A stretch of 64,000 nt of DNA from Buddleja alternifolia (Eukaryota > Streptophyta > Magnoliopsida > Lamiales > Scrophulariaceae). The notes under the pieces are model-generated. The model was given only the letters and a program-made list of their open reading frames with translations, did not search any database and was not told the origin of the DNA. Where the stretch lies: positions 45,134,423-45,198,422 of the forward strand of contig CM033394.1 in NCBI GenBank assembly GCA_019426215.1, written 5' to 3'. Shown here piece by piece: positions 47,577-59,443 of the stretch. Made by a program: the position numbers and the translations under genes. Positions within the stretch are counted from its first letter, which is position 1. The number at the start of each line of letters is the position of its first letter.

Positions 47577-48935
47577 GGCTTTCGAAGTGATATTATTTTA
47601 TGATATTTTAGTATAATATTTTTTTATATAATAGAAACTTAAAGAGTTTTGACAAAAAAAAGTATTATGGATTATATTTATGATGTTTGTCTATTGAACT
47701 CTCACAATTATTTGTAATAGCAATGCCACGTTAGATCATCTATTATTTTATAATCTTATAATTATTTTACAATATCATATTGTAGATTTTAGTGCACAAA
47801 TTTTAATAAACAAACAACTACACCATGCCATTTTGTGCTATTAGTCTATATACATTAATTTCAAGTTCTACTCTACATGACAAGCTAGATTAAAATATTT
47901 TTTTTATACATGAATGTCTATTTATTCGATATATTTATATATATAAATATATACATAGTAATATATGTACATATTATATTTATACCCAGTGTAGAATCGA
48001 TATTTAAAGTGATATAGCATTATTTTTTCTTGTTTAAAACATATGATAATTTTAGTATAATAATATATGTAATGATGCTAGCGTTCTTTTCAATTATTAA
48101 TGGAGTTTAATTTTGATAAATGTTTCCCTGATAAGATTTTTTTTTAGTTATGAATTATTATTCTCTTTTTATTTAGTTTAATAAAAAAGATGACAAACAT
48201 TGATTGCTTATTTAGCATTATAAAGTAAAATCACGTGACAAGTCATAAAATCGCACCGAACTGCACACATAGTCGATTTTGATTTACAAAACTGCTATCA
48301 AATTCTATCTCCCAAATCGCACTTAGCAATTCGGTTTGAAATCAAAAAGAAAAAAAATCGCAAAATCACACAGTGATCGCCCCTGGTCACATAGAGCAAG
48401 AGTGGGGGCGTGGGCGAATGCGAGAGCATGAGAGAGTCAAAATTAAAAAATATTTTAAAGCAAGAGCGTCTTAGAGCGTATACCAATAAAATAAAAATAA
48501 AATAATTAGTATAAATTGTTGCACCAAATTATAGTTTTGAATTATTTTATATAATAAGTTGAAATTAAAATAATCAATTTTCTACCTTTGAATTTTGAAA
48601 ATAATTCGAAGATAAGATTGTTTTTCTTAATAGGGTTAAAAAGATATTTAGGTATGATGAAATAAAAAAGAATAAGGTTATACAAAGAATATTTAATTGC
48701 TCAAAAACTGAATGTGGAGCTTACAATTTTTGCGTTTATGAGAAATCTACATCTACTGTTTTATTCTTCCCTGACGATGTTTAAAATTTTTAAAAGCCAC
48801 TAGAGCAAAGCTCCCGTTCTTAAGTTGTTAGTGCAAGCTCGGAGCGCCATAATGTTGACACTATATAGAGAATTATGCGATCTAGGTCGTAAGTATAATT
48901 TACCCTATAGAATTTGTGTTGCATTTAACTTTTTA
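47577..48935. other. Gene-free AT-rich stretch
   Basis: Apart from the presumed hAT end near 48385 I see no coding sequence, RNA gene or clear repeat. Confidence 0.5.
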
Positions 48936-49326
48936 GGGGTAAAAGTTATTATTTGTCCGAACTTTGTAGGTCTTTACTCTTTTTCAGATAAACTTTTTTT
49001 TTACACTTTTTTATCTCAACTTCACGGATTTTACACTTTTATATATATTAGCATATTCCGGCGGAATATTTAGCCGAAATTTCAGCTCGTGGTGTTTAAA
49101 CAAACTTATTTTTACACTTTTTTATCAAAACTTTATTTTTTTTACACTTTTTTATCTAACCCCACTGCATGTGTTGAAATTCCGGCGGAATATTTCGTCT
49201 AAATATGCTAATATATAAGAAAGTGTAAAACCCACGGAGTTGAGATAAAAAAGTGTAATAAAAAAAAGGTTAATTTGATAAAGTGTAAAAACTCGCAAAG
49301 TTCAGATGGGTAATAGTCGTTACCCC
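48936..49326. mobile_element. Foldback MITE, MULE-like
   Basis: Arms of about 130 bp are inverted repeats. Both, read inward, contain GGGGTAA, TTTACACTTT, TTTTTTATCTCAACT and TTAGCATAT, with the GC-rich ATTCCGGCGGAATAT palindrome once in each arm. AACTTTTTA (48927-48935) and AACTTTTTG (49327-49335) are an 8/9 TSD. Confidence 0.85.
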
Positions 49327-49367
49327 AACTTTTTGATAAGAAAAAATGAGATGAAATTAGTTTCTAA

Positions 49368-50096
49368 TAGGTATGGCAATAAGGTAGGGTTAGATGGGTA
49401 CCCGTCCCAAACCTACCTGTTGGGGGCGGGTTTGGGTATACTAAATGGGTTTTGGGACGGGGTAAGAATTTTACAAATTCTGCTCCGCCCAAGTTCGGGG
49501 CGGGTAGCTAGTTTTGTAGAACCCGCCCCGTAATCCGCTCCGCGAATATTAATATTACTATTTTAAAAAGAATTATATTCAGTATAATTTAATATTTAAA
49601 TTTAGGATAAGTGTGGTTTAAGAATTGAGAACCAAGTCATCTAGCAGAAACAAGAGAAACATTCTCTTGTTCTTCCAAAGGCATGACAACTCCGAACTGC
49701 CTTCTCTAACTCCCATCCACTTAGCAGCAGAAACAAGAGAAACCCTTATTTGATATTGTTTATATGAAATTTCTTGATGTTTGTCTATGTAGTTGCTTTA
49801 GTACTTGTTACATTATATGAATCTTAATCTAAATAGTACTCGCGTCCAATTTTAGTATATGTTGTTTGAGTGGATTTCGAGTTGAACTAGGCATCACCAG
49901 TTTCCGATTTAGGTCATGCGAATTGAGGTGGGTTATCAGTTGAATTGCTAAATTTTCATATTTAATCAAGTTTAATAGGTTGAACCCAAATTCATCGAGT
50001 ATTCGACGGGGCGAGGTGCGGGTTTTTGTTAAGGTAAACGGGACGGATAACAAGTAGTGCCAAATTTTCTTTAAACTCCTCCTATTGTTATCCCTA
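49368..50096. mobile_element. hAT-type non-autonomous element
   Basis: Ends TAGGTATGGCAATAAGG and, reverse-complemented, TAGGGATAACAATAGGAG. Flanks GTTTCTAA (49360-49367) and GATTCTAA (50097-50104) match at 7 of 8. The first 190 bp hold the GGGCGGG/GGTAGGGTT-rich sequence common in plant elements of this TAGGGATGGCAAT type. The minus ORF 49829-50248 is not a supported gene. Confidence 0.7.
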
Positions 50097-50113
50097 GATT
50101 CTAATAAAGGCGC

Positions 50114-50157
50114 ACCAAAATATAGAGTTTTTTTTTGATCAAAACCAAAATATAGAG
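50114..50157. mobile_element. Micro retro-insertion with 14-bp TSD
   Basis: ACCAAAATATAGAG occurs at 50114-50127 and 50144-50157. Between them are nine T plus GATCAAA; on the minus strand the insert reads TTTGATC plus poly(A). It lies about 10 bases beyond the hAT-type element. Confidence 0.65.
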
Positions 50158-50590
50158 TAGTTGCTAGTAGGTAATACTTAACCAAAAAAAAACAAAGGAA
50201 CCAGTGGGTGATGAAAATTGAAAAAATCCAAATAGAACAACGTGGCATTAACCCCGAACCTTAGAAAAATAGCTGCGCTCTTAAAGGAAAAAAAAAAAAC
50301 AAAGGAGAAAAAACAAAAGCCTATCGCCAGAAGCTCTTTATTGCTTTCTCCACTCCTAAGCGCAGCGTAAAACGTCCAAACTCTCATCCCCAGTGATTGC
50401 AATTTTCACCCCAAATTCAAAATCCCTGTCTTCTAAATTTCCATTTCTAGGTCTTCAATTTTGATTCTACAAATCAATTCTTCGTCACTTTTCGTTTTAT
50501 TTTTCGCGTTTACATAGATTTACCATGTCCCCAATTCCTTAGCCTCCTCGTAGCCGGTTGAAATTTCAATTTTGGGTAGTTTTCGAGCTG

Positions 50591-51132
50591 GTAAGAGTTT
50601 TTTTTTTTTTAATCGTATTTTTTTTTTGTGATAATCGTGATTATTGTTTTGGTTAATGATCTATATGATGTGTCCATGGCATGGCATTTAATCTGAGTTT
50701 GCGATTTTTTTTTTCTAGGTGGAATTAGGGTTTATGATTAGTTTTCGATTTATTGTTTATAGAAAGATTAGTTGTATTGTATCACAAGTTACCTACCAGT
50801 GTGTGTTTTCTTTTATAGTCATTAATTTTAGTGAGGAGATGGAGTGGGAGTTCAGTTACCCTTATGCATATTTCACTGTTGTGCATTTTGTGTACATTGC
50901 TCAGTTTTATGGTGTCATATTTTAATCATGTGGGCTGGTGGGAGTTTTCGTTTGGTTTTTTGTTTGCCCGTAAGTTTGCCTGACTGGGTTACGGTCGTGA
51001 ATTTTCTGGATAAGGTTCACCAGGAACCACTGCGGCCTTGAATTGTTGATGTTTGATGTATTGATTCTCTTGATTGTTGTATTACTTGGTGTTTGCTGTC
51101 AATAGCTAGCTAATCACGTGTTCTTCATACAG
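50591..51132 (+). other. Probable 5' UTR intron of the J-domain gene
   Basis: GAGCTG|GTAAGAG at 50591 and CATACAG|TTAGCAAATGAGTGG at 51132-51133 are good donor and acceptor sites, placing the start codon 8 bases into the next exon. Pyrimidine-rich tracts near the acceptor support this. The first exon would begin around 50390-50420. Confidence 0.55.
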
Positions 51133-51139
51133 TTAGCAA

Positions 51140-54100
51140 ATGAGTGGAATATCCATAGGTCGTTCGCATCCCAGGCCCTGTTCCGGGAGGAAAACATTGA
51201 GGAGGTGCAGGAATAATGAGGAAGCTCACAATGTTATTCTTATAGATGCTGATTCTGAAAATTTCGACAATGTTATTATCATTGATGTTCCTGAATCTTT
51301 GCCAAAGAACTCGCGAGGTCCGAGGAAAGACAAAAAGAGGTCACCTAGGAATGTGATATACATTGATGATGATGATGATGATGATGATGACGATGATGAA
51401 ACTCCTAGCAGTAACCATTTTGTTGGTGTAAACAATGTCAGTTGCACAGCTGGTGCCTCTTCTAGTAGAAAATCTCGCCCCGCTGCTAAACATTCTGTAG
51501 ATGCTGTTGATGAAGAATGCGAATTTGTTCACGTGAATGTAACTCCAGTTAGATTGTCAAAATGCAAGCGGACGTACTCTGGGAAAGCTTCTGCAAGAAA
51601 CTGCTATGGTTTGGATACCGATTCAGAAACTGATTCATCTGATAATGAATGCCCAGATTGCGAGATAGTGGAGGATTCTTCTGGAGAGGTTCAACAGCAG
51701 TGGGAAAAAGCTTTCTCCAGGAGAAGGAAAGATACTAACAATGGTCATTCTGGTATTAGAGATCACCATAGTACCACACAGGTTATTAGAGAGGATTCCC
51801 GCCACACTGTTGAAGAAAAAGATGAGACTAGGAAGCATAAGGAGACCTCATCTTGTTCTAGTACGGAAAAATTCAACAATGAAAATGATGATCCATCTCC
51901 TTTTGGAACAAAAGACTATTCTCATTCTGGATTTGTCTCTATGTTTGATGATCATACTGTTGATGATTTCTCCTTGCAGTCAGTGCTGGAAAGGCACCTA
52001 AATTATAATAAGTCTGATGCGCATAGCAGATCAGATCCTCAAACTAAAGGTACCCCTTCAATTTACTCTGAGAAGGAGGATAACTTGAATTGTGAGCCAG
52101 GAAATTCCAATAGTCACACTGAGGAAAGAGGGAGACGTTCAGCTTCATCTAAATCTGCTTTCAGGGGAGAGCCAACTAAGGAATTCGATCATCCAACACC
52201 TGTTTTCAGGGATGAGGAAATTCCTATTGTCCAACCTTGTCCAAAAGAACCCGAGGCATGTGTTGATCGGAACTCTTCTTATGGAAAATCTAATCCGGTA
52301 GAAGATGAGGCTACCATAAGCAAGGTTTGTCAAGATTCATTTCAAACAGAGGTTGACCCAGGCAGATGTTCTCCTAAAAACGCTCATAAAAATATTCATG
52401 AGATGGCTAATGACTGTGTTAAAGAAAGGGAGCATGTGGAACATAAGCTGCCACATCCGGCTGGCAATTCCAAGGAGATGGAGAATGTAATGCCTGAAAG
52501 ATCGTCATTTCAGAGGTCTACTGTACCTGATAAACAAGCCATTCATAATTCTACAGCTTCCTGCGCTACAGCTGCATCCGTCTCCGAAAAATCCCTTTTC
52601 TCTAAAAATTCATTGGGCTCAGGGGACGACACCCAAAAGGCATACTATCATGAAAACAGGCAACCGGTCCCTGAGATACCGTTATCTGAAAATGGCCATC
52701 TCAATGAAGCCAAACTTCGCCAGGATAATTCAGTGTCAAACAGTCAATGGGAGGAGGATAAAGATGATCAGCCACACAGCGAAAATGGAGACACTTCACC
52801 TACCTTGAAGAGTTGTTTAATTAATGAACGAGAAAAGCTCAAGGAAACGGATGAATATAAAAGAGCAGTAGAGGAAGAGTGGGCTTCCCGGCAACAGGAG
52901 ATACTAATCCAGGTTTAGAATCTTAACATGAACTATTCTTTGGTAGTGTAGTATTTTGGCTTTGTTTGATCATCTGCTATGTTCGGTCTTTACTTCTGAT
53001 AAACTGGGTTATAATATTCTTAAAGGCTTTTCTAATTGGTTTTTAAGCTATCGCCAATGATTATTTCTTTGCTAAAGATATTTTGCATACAATTTTCTTG
53101 GTTTTCTTTTGTAGGCTGAAGAAGCACAACGACTGCGGCAGTTGCTAAAGAGAAGAAAAGCTGAGAGCATGCGTTTGTTGGATATGGAAAGAAGACAAAA
53201 ACAACGTGTAGAGGAAATGCGGAATACTCAAAAGAAGGTCTGTGAAATTTTTTTCTATTCAATATTTCGATTTATTGTCTCGTTAATTTCTGGAGGTAGT
53301 TTAGTCGTTCACATTGTTTCCAGTTTGCTTTAGTACACTTTCATTTTTTCGGATGAGTATGATTAAGTAACTATTGTTTTCAGGATGAGGAAAATATGAA
53401 CTTGAAGGAGGCAATTCGCGCCGAAGTTAGGAAGGAGCTCAAGAAACTGGAAATTACATGCCGCAGTATGGCCTCTCTGTTGCATTTGTTGGGAGTCCGT
53501 GTGGGCGGTTGGCCTAGTCCATTGCCACAAGAGGTTGGTTACACTTGTTGCCCCAAGTTTTTCAACTCTCAGAATTATGTTTCTTTCATGTTTTGGAACT
53601 TATATATCATTACATTATGATGAGAGTTAGTTGACTTCATGCACCTAAATGTTTCTTGAACTGCATTCTGCTTCCTTTTGTTCATTATGTTTGAGAACTT
53701 GGTAAAAAATCCAAGATATGACATGTATATCAAATGCTTCTTTGAAGTGCTTTATCTTGCAGTTAAACACAAAGCACTTTGTAAAAAAGTATCGCGATCA
53801 GCCCATGATTCTGGCGTATGAAACATCTGTTTTAGTCTCTACATACTTTTATCTATTCTTAGCAGATGTATAAGATGTGGGAACATCTGTGTGAAAAGGC
53901 CAGGCTGAGCTATCCATTTGTATATGTACATTTGTTGCTGGTTGAGGATAGCTGATCAGACTGCAAACTTCATGTCCCTTCGAGGAGTGTTTGCAAACAT
54001 ATTGCTGAAGTGATAATAAGTGGGAAATAATTAGAATTGAGGAAAAAAAATATCAGAAGTGGGTAGTGTTTGCAAACATAAGTGCAAAGTGGAAGAGAAA

Positions 54101-54726
54101 CTACAGGGGAATGTTTGCAAAGAAAGTGATGAAAAATTTAGAAGTGACAGATATTGTCCAAAATAACTTTGATTTAAGTATTAAAATACATTAATGAGTT
54201 TTAAGTACTCCTTATCAACTTAGAGATTAGATATAATAGATTATTATGACTTAAGTTTAGAGAATTAGAACCGTAAATCGGACTGGCAAACACTCCCATA
54301 TAACTTATTTTAGCACAAGTTGGTAAGGACTTAAAATTAGAGTTTGCAAACACTCATTAAGTTCCATATGCTTCATGTAAAGGTTTCCGCATTCTACATA
54401 ACTTGGATAACTAAAGATGAAAATAAATTCTATTATCAACATATCTGTGGTTTTAAGCATTTTGTTTTAAGAGAATTTTGTTGCTTGTTTTCTTTCTATG
54501 CACGGTACTCTTGAGATGGTTATCTACATGAAAGAGGCTAATTTTTTGGATTTAGATTATAACTGAAAACTGATGACATTTGTAGGTACAGGCAGCTTAC
54601 AAACGGGCCTTGCTGGCATTTCACCCAGATCGAGCCTCACGATCTGATATCCGTCAGCAAGTTGAATCTGAGGAGAAATTTAAGCTTATAAATCGCCTTA
54701 AGGAGAAATTCCCACCTTCTTTATGA
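51140..54726 (+). CDS. J-domain protein with N-terminal SIM-like motifs, 728 aa
   Basis: Exons 51140-52912, 53115-53237, 53384-53533 and 54586-54726, all joined in phase 0. Residues 32-36 VILID, 45-49 VIIID and 72-76 VIYID (then eleven Asp, coded by a GAT repeat at 51363-51396) match the hydrophobic-plus-acidic pattern of SUMO-interaction motifs. A Ser/Asp-rich disordered middle follows (about 90-570). Residues 575-665 are a charged helix, probably coiled coil (RLRQLLKRRKAESMRLLD). The C terminus (about 665-728) is a short J domain with HPD at 695-697 inside YKRALLAFHPDRAS and LINRLKEKF, which in this fold contacts Hsp70. The auxilin-like J-protein class is the nearest fit; a nuclear or SUMO-linked function is inference. 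Intron 3 carries a MITE (53985-54355). Confidence 0.88.
51363..51396 (+). repeat. In-frame (GAT)n microsatellite coding poly-Asp
   Basis: GAT/GAC repeats encode Asp 76-86 of the J-domain protein right after a SIM-like VIYID. Allele length should change only Asp number. Confidence 0.9.
53985..54355. mobile_element. MITE in intron 3 of the J-domain gene
   Basis: Ends GAGTGTTTGCAAACA and TTTGCAAACACTC are inverted, and further GTGTTTGCAAACAT-type motifs lie inside at about 54067, 54111 and 54285. No convincing target duplication was found, so the superfamily is uncertain (hAT possible). Confidence 0.55.
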
Positions 54727-55785
54727 CACTTAAGTAAGTTAACATTATATAACTCACCACAGCTCTGCTTGCCGTGGCCTACACACGTAATTCAGTGTTT
54801 TATGGTATTTCAATGGGTAAAATATTTCACTTTAGAAGCCCTTCAGTTCTCATTTTTTTGTAAAAAGGTTGATTTACCTCTCCCAGCCTGGAGTGAAATC
54901 ATGCTGAGGTATTTTCCATCCTCCAAATTTTTTGATATGTTTATGTTGTTTATGCTTATGCACGTGGAGAATTGCTCTATGCTGGACATTCTAGAACGAA
55001 GTGTGGACATGGAAAGAAATTTGACAAGTCAGTTTACATGTAAAGATCTTGGATATGCATTTTGGAATATAAATATGAAGAACTTAGTTGTATTTAATTG
55101 AATTATACATTACTGTCTTAATCGAGTTTAACCAATTTTGGGGCTCATAAATAATAATGATTTATCATATTTATCGAGTTCGGTCGCTTGCTTGTAATCT
55201 AATAGATGGATTTTCAGTCTGAATTTTAAAAAGTATGTATTCAGTTGAATATCAGTATAGAGGTTCGGTTCTACGTATTTAATCAAATTTAGTTAGTATT
55301 ATGGTTCAGTTATCATTATGATTTATGTTATTTAGTTGAATGCCAAATAACTATTAAATTAGTAGGTCTGGCTTTTTTATTACTATTAATTGAATACCTT
55401 ATTTAAATAAACCAAATTGAGCAAGTATATTATTTACCCCCCTAACGTTTAAGCGTAGAATGGTCCGAGAATTTCATCTTCTTCTTACTAAGTCAATTTA
55501 GGTCTAAAATTGGTGTTTTGAAAAAAAATTAACGATGGCCGTTGGCCGTTTTTGTTTTCCGTATAACAATAATGTAAGGATCTTTTTATTAGACATAATC
55601 TGAGGTAAGGGGGTGTTGATAATCACACAAACATCGAGTGAAGATTTTGTAATCATCCCTAAATAGTTGTAAGCAATAAACATGAGAAACGAACTTAAAA
55701 GTTTCAAATTACTCGCCACAGACTAGCACACTAGACAATAGCAAAGGCAGCATATATGTACTGATTGAACTAGAAGTACTATGTA
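54727..55785. other. J-domain gene 3' UTR and intergenic DNA
   Basis: The 3' UTR probably extends to about 55090-55110; the frame at 54769-55101 is within it and has no domain. From there to 55785 I see no gene. This is a convergent arrangement with the P450 genes. Confidence 0.55.
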
Positions 55786-58700
55786 TCAGATGGCATGCAG
55801 AATCACTTGAATACCGTGCTGGGGACGCAGAGTAATAATGTGCACGGGCGAGTGAACATAGTTAGGAGAAAGCGTGAACTTATAACGCTGGAGAATCATG
55901 GAGAGTGCGATTTTTGCTTCATTGATTGCAAAGTTCAGGCCAACACAGATTCGAGGTCCCAACCCGAAAGGTGAAAATGCTGCTAGATTGTTGTTGGTGG
56001 CTGCAGCGATCCCTTTTGAGAATCTTTCTGGTTTGAAGAGATGTGCATCTTCGCCCCAAATTGTTGGATCGTGGTGGAGCGCTACGATTGGCACGTTGAT
56101 TTTTGTGTTGGGAGGAAGAATGAGGTTACCTAGCCTTGCTCCCTCGGTGGATCTCCTCTCATTGACTGGTAGAGGAGGGTAGAGCCTAAGAGACTCGTTT
56201 ATGATCATGTTCATCTGCATCGAAACAAGTAAACTCTGTTATTCTTTGAAGTCTCGTGACATTGGATTCTGATACAATCACCTTTATCTGCATGGTTGGA
56301 GCTACTCGAGGTTAGCCATAGTCAGATGATTGTGATTGTTTTGAGATCTCAATTACGCAGAAGCTTGACACATAATAATGGATCGCGCTTCGGAGGTCCT
56401 AATATCTTGGGTCGTGAGACAATCACAACTATCTAGGATGTGGGCTCTATATGGAGCCTATGCACAAATGACTCTTAAAGTGAATTTGAACCAATTGTTG
56501 CATAATTGAGAGAATTGACTCTCGTAAATCGATTATAACAAAAACTTGAATTTTCATCTTTGTCAAAACATGATTTTGTAATGCAAAAAGGTTCAAACGA
56601 GAGTATGCAAAAGGAGGCAAAACGCTTGTTCAAATAAAGCATGCACTCTAAACACAGATTTTGACTTTTCAATCGCGGGCTAAACTGACTCTTATTAGAT
56701 CCTCTAGAATTCTGGTTTGTGGTTAGAAAAGCTATTTAGGGGGGGCCTCAATATGGAACCCACTATAGAGAAACGTTGGGATATGATCGTGGGTGAATCA
56801 CTGCCGTCGAGGTGGTGGGCTCCATATGAAGCCCATAATATCTTAACGATTTTGATTGTCCTAAATTTGGTATTCAATAATCCGAGATCTCCTAACAATC
56901 AATGTTATTCTCATGTAATAACGCGAAGAAGTGTATCAATGATTTGAAACATGATCTCCATACCGTTTTAAGTCTCGATAGACCGTCAGAATTCGGATTC
57001 CCTCGACCAAAAACTTTAACCACCTCTTCTCTAGCCTTTTCTTGCCACTCTGAGTGAATTGCTAGAAGAAGAACAGTCCACGAAAGCAAAATCGATGTGG
57101 TTCCATATCCGGCGCCGTAAAACGTCTTGCATTCGTCGATTATTTCTTCCTTGGAGATCCTATTTCTCTCTACACTATCATACTTAGCCTTCAAAAGTGA
57201 TCCAAGAAAATCAGAACCAAAATTTTGTTCTTCCCTGATTGCAATTCTCTCCCTTTGATCCAAAATCTGTAGGAAAAAATACTGAATTTCCTTCTCCATC
57301 TTTTCTGATTCTATATCATCATTGTTCTTGAAAAGATGACTGAAAAAAATTGGAGAATCAGTTATTAAGATGAACATTTTGAAACATGGGATAATTACAC
57401 GCACCTCCTTTTTATGGGGTAATTACAACGAGCCCTCCAAGATTTTGTAAATTACCAAGACATCCCCTGCTCGAAAAACAGGGGATGAAACTGTAGTATA
57501 CTTCTACTGACGGGAAAATTATGGTATTTTTCAAATCTCAGTGTTTTTCGTAATTAAAGGCTGTCGCAGGGGATGTCAATGAAATTTACTCTTCAGAAGA
57601 TTTACCTTATTCCAGATACCCTTATCTTATATGCATTTCTGCTAATTATGAATGCCAACTTCCTCAACATCTGGAAAACCTTTTCCCCTTGTGAATAACT
57701 ACTCCCAAACGCTGTTCTCGAAATCACTTCTGATGTCAACAACACGAACTCTTCGATAACGTCTACCTCGGTTTTCTCGAGAGTTTTCCACTTTTTCAGC
57801 ATCGTTTCGACGCTTTCAACCATTGCCGGGATCATATTCTACATTCGTAAAGTATGCAATATTATATTATTTCATATTAATCAATTTTTCTATTAATGTA
57901 TAATTGGTAGTAATTTACCTTTAAATTTTCTGCATGGAATGCTTGATTTGCTAGTTTTCTTAATTTCACCCATTTTGCACCTTCACATGCTACAATACCA
58001 TCTCCTATAATCTTTCTCATATATTTGTCTACTTCTGTTTTTGAATAAGAAACACTGTTGTTTAGTACTTCCTTAACGAGCCCTGGTTCTGTAACAACAA
58101 GCTCAGCTTTGTCTCCATTCCAGAAATAATGTATTTTTCCTATTTCAATGAAAAATAAACAAATGAGCTAAGAATTACGACAGCGGAAAGAAAGAATACC
58201 CCGAAAAGGAACTAGTGGTTCCACTACGGTGCTTTAATGGTTAAGTCTCTAGCTTAAGCTTTCCACTTGACCTGAGGGCGTAGAGCTAGCCACTGGTGGT
58301 TTATTACGGGCTGGAGGTGTCCTGCCCACAATGGTTGATCCAGTGAGGACTAATTTTTATTTTCTAATGTGCTGGTGGGCTGTAATGATGATAAAGTTGG
58401 TCTATATGTCTCAGCGAGTTTTGATAAAAAGAATATTTTGCAGAGGTTAGGTTCTTTTGTTGGGGTAGCCGCCATTATGGGTTTCATTCGACCTAGTTGT
58501 CAATTCATCAAAGAAGAAAGAGAAAAAGGGACTTGTTTTCCACGTTGAAAGGGAACTTGAAAAAAATGCGGATGTAGTTATAGGGTTGCACACTGAAACT
58601 CAAAATTTTAAACCGTACAGTAGTATGAAAGCCACATTTTGACCATTGGTAGCTTAAGTGTCATGGTTCGATATGGCCCACCATAAGGGCAGTTGCTACG

Positions 58701-59329
58701 TTACAAGCCACAATCCCCTTCCGAGCAACTACCACTAGGGCTATTGTTGTCGGTGACAGTGCAACTTAAATTCTTAAACGGTACTATCAGGGACGGAACT
58801 AGGATTTGGGATTTGGATGGATGAATACAAAAACAAAGAGGGAAAAACCTTGATCTTCTTAGATTTGGGGAGCAAAATTTCAAAAGTTTATAGAAGCAAA
58901 AAAAAAAAAAATTCTCAAAGTTGCGGGCTGGCCTCTGCCTACGTCCCTGTGTGCAATATCACAAACACTACGTTTCGACCCTAGCCCTGCTACGAGGGCA
59001 ATTCCTCCCACACACTTGCCCAACAATAACAACTATCTATAAGAAAGAAAGTTACCGTAAATATTAATCCACAAGTTGAAGTGAGGCAAAGTTCTTGGCA
59101 ATATATCATGTGATAAGTCCATGTTTCGACGCATAGAATTCTCCTTCATCTTCAAGATCTCATCGGTATTTCCTCGAACGAATCTGTAACGCGGACCTCT
59201 AATTCCTTGAGACTCCATTACATATCGTGTGCGCATCGGAATCCACCATACTCTATGCAGAAACTTCACTAAAACTAACAATAAATATATTACTGCTGGA
59301 CTGAAAATAAGAAAATTCAAAATTTTCAT
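55786..59329 (-). CDS. Cytochrome P450, CYP749-like (CYP72 clan), copy A, 510 aa
   Basis: Minus-strand exons 59056-59329, 57919-58139, 57606-57838, 56964-57339 and 55786-56214, intron phases 1, 0, 2, 0. The N terminus is an ER membrane anchor (about residues 5-25, FLIFSPAVIYLLLVLVKF), followed by GIRGPRYRF. K-helix ESLR (375-378), FKPERF (428-433) and heme loop FGLGPRICVG with the thiolate Cys at 458 are all canonical. The I helix reads AGYGTT (319-324) where P450s have AG-X-(D/E)-TT: Gly 322 replaces the acid. Family-typical oxygen activation may thus be altered, though expression is not ruled out. The CYP72 clan hydroxylates terpenoids, hormones and other small molecules; the substrate is not predictable here. 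Introns 1 and 3 contain MITEs. Confidence 0.88.
57388..57591. mobile_element. MITE in P450-A intron 3 (MULE-like family)
   Basis: Left GGGATAATTACACGCACCTC, right (reverse complement) GAGTAAATTTCATTGACATC. The element is in the opposite orientation to its relative in P450-B. It nearly fills the 266-bp intron. No good TSD was identified. Confidence 0.6.
58192..58432 (+). repeat. Possible SINE in P450-A intron 1
   Basis: A tRNA-like stretch (CACTACGGTGCTTTAATGGTTAAG) begins a ~235-bp segment ending GAGTTTTGATAAAAAG. AAAGAATA near both edges could be a target duplication. Box B is weak. Confidence 0.35.
58788..58949. mobile_element. hAT-type MITE in P450-A intron 1
   Basis: CAGGGACGGAACTAGGATTT and reverse-complemented CAGGGACGTAGGCAGAGG ends resemble the 25403 and 27615 elements. 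The flanks GGTACTAT / TGTGCAAT match only 5 of 8. It includes a poly(A) run of at least 12 A. Confidence 0.55.
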
Positions 59330-59435
59330 GGCTAAACTCTACAATACTTTTAATTTCTCTAACTCGCGCGTTTTTTCACTAGCTATGGTGAATGTATTTG
59401 TAGATTATATGCATGATGAAGGGATTGAAGAAGGT

Positions 59436-59443
59436 TATATATA
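59436..59443 (-). promoter_or_regulatory. Probable TATA box of P450-A
   Basis: Minus-strand TATATATA at 59436-59443, about 107 bases before the start codon at 59329, within CTATATATAACC. Confidence 0.45.

Larger units (their letters stand above)
45981..48385. mobile_element. Possible hAT element interrupted by a MULE
   Basis: Left end TAGGGCTAGGCATTGGTTTT and right end AGTGATCGCCCCTG have weakly inverted termini. Both halves are rich in AAAACTGC, AAATCGCA and CGCACC motifs. Flanks GTCACAAG / GTCACATA match 6 of 8. If right, the 46361-47576 MULE is nested in it. Ends are tentative. Confidence 0.4.

Noticed and set aside
49829..50248. 139-residue minus-strand ORF
   Set aside because: It crosses the end of a hAT-type element and a poly(A) micro-insertion and has no domain.
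54769..55101. 110-residue ORF after the J-domain gene
   Set aside because: It lies in the expected 3' UTR and shows no domain.
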